A model generated the notes under the pieces. It was not told where the DNA came from. It saw only the letters and a program-made list of their open reading frames with translations, and did not search any database. From NCBI GenBank assembly GCA_036276255.1, contig DASUPK010000037.1, forward strand, positions 1 to 5,907: 5,907 bases of DNA, read 5' to 3'. Position numbers and translations under genes: made by a program. This DNA is from DASUPK01 sp036276255 (GTDB lineage Bacteria > Actinomycetota > Thermoleophilia > Solirubrobacterales > 70-9). Position 1 is the stretch's first letter. Each line of letters starts with the position of its first letter. Shown here piece after piece: positions 4,569 through 5,907 of this stretch.

Positions 4569-5430
4569 AGCTTGACGCAGCTTCCTCGACGGCGTGGTCC
4601 GACGCCGACAGGAAGGGAACGAGCAGCGTGGTGAGCCTGGCCGCGGCCCTTGGGCCGATCGTGTGGGAGGTCTTCGGAAGAGTGACCAGCTCGGAGTCCG
4701 GGATCAGCTCGGCGACCCTCTCCGTCCAGGCCTCCGGGACGAGGTGATCGCGCTCAGGCTTCACGACCAGGGTGGGCGCCTCGATGTCGCCGAGCTTCTC
4801 CTCGATCGGATCCTCGAGTGCCCGTCGCAGGTTCCGCGCGGTGCGCCAGGGGCCGACGTCGATGAAGTCGTGGACGACGGTGGGAGCGAGCCTCGGCGAG
4901 GACCTCGGCGCGTTCCGGGCCCAGCGCATCGCGAGGCGCGCCGCCGTGCGGGCCTTGGGGTCGAACATCGGGCCCACCAGCACCAGCCGCTCGACGGTGG
5001 CCGGATAGGCAGCCGCCAGGTCGACCGCGACCTGGCAGCCGAAGGCGACCCCGACGACGATCGCCGGCGCCAGCCCGTTGCCGAGCTGCCAGCGCCGCAG
5101 CGCGTCGGCCAGCCCCGGGATGTCGAGTGGGCGCATGGGCTGATCGCTCATCCCGAAGCCCGGCAGGTCCGGCGCGTAGACGGGCCGGCGTTTGCCGAGC
5201 GCCCGGATCAGCGGCTTGAGGGTGCGGCCCGAGGAGAGGCTGTGGACGAGCACGATCGGCGTCGCCTCGAGATCCGGATGGGAGCCATTGCCGTTGCCGT
5301 TGCCATTCGACCCGTTCATGGGCTGCTGGGCCTGGCGCTTCAGCTCCGTCGGCACGCGTACGAAGACGCGGTTGTTCCCGGCATGCGTCCAGCCACCGTA
5401 GATCCCATTTCGTCGCCCTACCGCAGCCAT
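4567..5430 (-). CDS. Alpha/beta-hydrolase-fold protein lacking the nucleophilic serine
   Basis: A 287-residue alpha/beta-hydrolase-fold protein. Visible elements are the strand and oxyanion-type turn PIVLVHSLSSGR (58-69), PVYAPDLPGFGMSDQP (83-98), the nucleophile elbow IVVGVAFGCQVAVDLAAAYP (124-143), the acid-site strand PTLVVKPERDHLVP (219-232, D228), and the His loop TSHTIG (254-259, H256). The elbow normally reads G-x-S-x-G; here it is G127-V-A129-F-G131, with alanine (GCC) in the nucleophile position. The Asp and His remain. It is therefore probably not a normal serine hydrolase; it may be a pseudoenzyme, a binding protein, or use another mechanism. An Asn/Gly repeat (39-50) replaces the usual short loop before the first core strand. 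It is the first gene of a tight operon, and the downstream membrane protein starts six bases after its stop. No signal peptide is seen. Fold firm, loss of catalysis inferred. Confidence 0.88.
   Translation of the reverse strand: MAAVGRRNGIYGGWTHAGNNRVFVRVPTELKRQAQQPMNGSNGNGNGNGSHPDLEATPIVLVHSLSSGRTLKPLIRALGKRRPVYAPDLPGFGMSDQPMRPLDIPGLADALRRWQLGNGLAPAIVVGVAFGCQVAVDLAAAYPATVERLVLVGPMFDPKARTAARLAMRWARNAPRSSPRLAPTVVHDFIDVGPWRTARNLRRALEDPIEEKLGDIEAPTLVVKPERDHLVPEAWTERVAELIPDSELVTLPKTSHTIGPRAAARLTTLLVPFLSASDHAVEEAASS
5284..5307. repeat. Four hexamer repeats coding an Asn-Gly tract
   Basis: Four tandem GCC(A/G)TT hexamers on the + strand encode alternating Gly and Asn within the hydrolase-like protein (part of residues 39-50). 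Such an in-frame hexamer can change copy number without a frameshift. The tract is probably a flexible surface loop. Confidence 0.7.
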
Positions 5431-5481
5431 CGCCCGCTCAACATAGCCGCAATTTGCGGATTCGTGTTTCGCAATATTTGC
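5431..5481 (-). promoter_or_regulatory. Intergenic candidate promoter/operator region before the hydrolase operon
   Basis: This 51-base gap is distinctly AT-richer than its surroundings. It holds two inverted repeats: CCGCAATTTGCGG (5447-5459, arms of six around one base) and GCAATATTTGC (5471-5481, arms of four around three). They share GCAA/TTGC half-sites and their centres are 23 bases apart. A TATGTT (5445-5440, - strand) could be a -10 element, but I find no matching -35 at 16-18 bases. The region follows the peptidase stop immediately, so the hydrolase operon may also be read from the peptidase promoter. Confidence 0.45.
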
Positions 5482-5907
5482 CTATGCCCCAACAGCCAAC
5501 TCGACTCGGTCCCGCAGATGAGCGAGGAGCGGCTCGACCGAAAGCTCGCCGCAGCCCGCCCGCTCGAGGATCTCGGCTGGGCTGAGCCGGCGCCCATGCC
5601 GGTGGACTCGATCGCGCAGCCATTCGCCGATCGCCCGCAGGTCCCCTTCGGCGATCCGGGCGTCGAGATCTCCGAGGTCGCGGCCGGCCGCCTCCCAGAG
5701 CTGCCCGGCGATGACGTTGCCGAGACTGTAGGTGGGGAAGTAGCCAAAGGCACCGCTGGGCCAATGCACGTCCTGCAGCACGCCATGGGCGTCGTCGGGG
5801 ACCTCGACGCCGAGGTAGTCGCGGTAGCGGGCATTCCATGCCTCGGGCAGGTCCGAGAGCTCCAGCCCGCCCTCGAAGATCTCCAGCTCGAGCTCGAAGC
5901 GGATCAG
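5482..5907 (-). CDS. M32-family metallocarboxypeptidase (carboxypeptidase Taq type), C-terminal part
   Basis: The frame is open to the right edge, so the start is outside; 141 C-terminal residues of a roughly 500-residue family are seen. The first residues, LIRFELELEIFEGG, match the family's IRFE helix. SDLPEAWNARYRDYLGVEVPDDAHGVLQDVHW follows, containing the M32 signature GxxQDxHW as GVLQDVHW (visible residues 42-49). Next come GAFGYFPTYSLGN and a C-terminal helical segment with WLRDRVHRHGRRLSPAEIL. M32 enzymes are zinc- or cobalt-dependent cytoplasmic carboxypeptidases with broad C-terminal specificity. The HExxH zinc motif lies upstream, outside the window, so activity cannot be confirmed here. 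The gene ends at TAG (5484-5482), 51 bases before the hydrolase-like gene on the same strand. The internal GTG at 5781 is not a start, because the conserved sequence continues upstream of it. Confidence 0.93.
   Translation of the reverse strand: MIRFELELEIFEGGLELSDLPEAWNARYRDYLGVEVPDDAHGVLQDVHWPSGAFGYFPTYSLGNVIAGQLWEAAGRDLGDLDARIAEGDLRAIGEWLRDRVHRHGRRLSPAEILERAGCGELSVEPLLAHLRDRVELAVGA

Noticed and set aside
5463..5507. TTGGCT ... TATTGC as a sigma-70 promoter overlapping the peptidase stop
   Set aside because: Only the TTG and TAT positions match the consensus, too weak to call without a mapped start site.
5482..5781. A separate 99-residue gene starting at GTG 5781
   Set aside because: Conserved M32 sequence continues in the same frame to the window edge, so this is an internal codon.
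1..5907. CRISPR array, tRNA/rRNA, insertion sequence, toxin-antitoxin or defence system
   Set aside because: No regularly spaced repeats, no transposase or terminal repeats, no structural RNA and no nuclease-type domains are seen on either strand.

Overview
The window is GC-rich, tightly packed bacterial chromosome. Codon use is strongly G/C-ending. It contains a luciferase-like oxidoreductase of the type that usually uses coenzyme F420, a TetR regulator, and a Gly/Ser-rich cupredoxin lipoprotein. Together these suggest an actinobacterium, perhaps a Thermoleophilia/Solirubrobacterales-like lineage. That placement is inferred from protein flavour, not from a marker gene. I see no rRNA, tRNA, CRISPR array, insertion sequence or phage gene.

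Layout. On the + strand, a TetR-family regulator cut by the left edge (2-571) is followed after 45 bases by an AIM24-family protein (617-1354) with a strong Shine-Dalgarno sequence. A GC-rich hairpin (1361-1387) separates this pair from a long run of - strand genes reading toward it. In transcription order these are: the C-terminal part of an M32 carboxypeptidase (5907-5482); an alpha/beta-hydrolase-fold protein without its nucleophilic serine (5430-4567); a four-helix membrane protein of unknown function (4560-4132); an F420-type luciferase-like oxidoreductase (4116-3265); a DUF2269-like four-helix membrane protein (3252-2854); a second, diverged membrane protein of the same architecture (2857-2381); and a secreted lipoprotein with two cupredoxin-like domains (2272-1400).

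The genes from the hydrolase to the second membrane protein are separated by 6, 15 and 12 bases and a 4-base ATGA overlap, so they look like one operon. A 51-base AT-richer gap with two short palindromes precedes the hydrolase and is the likely place for its promoter. A 108-base gap with a stem-loop and a 9-base direct repeat separates the operon from the cupredoxin gene, which may be transcribed separately or at a different level.

How they may work together (inference). A predicted cytoplasmic flavin/F420 oxidoreductase, two paired His-bearing membrane proteins and an exported one-domain-active cupredoxin could form a membrane redox or copper-handling module. The hydrolase-like protein, which probably does not hydrolyse anything, and the small membrane protein would be accessory. 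Nothing in the sequence proves the products interact. M32 peptidase, TetR and AIM24 look like independent neighbours. No stretch longer than 300 bases lacks a gene.
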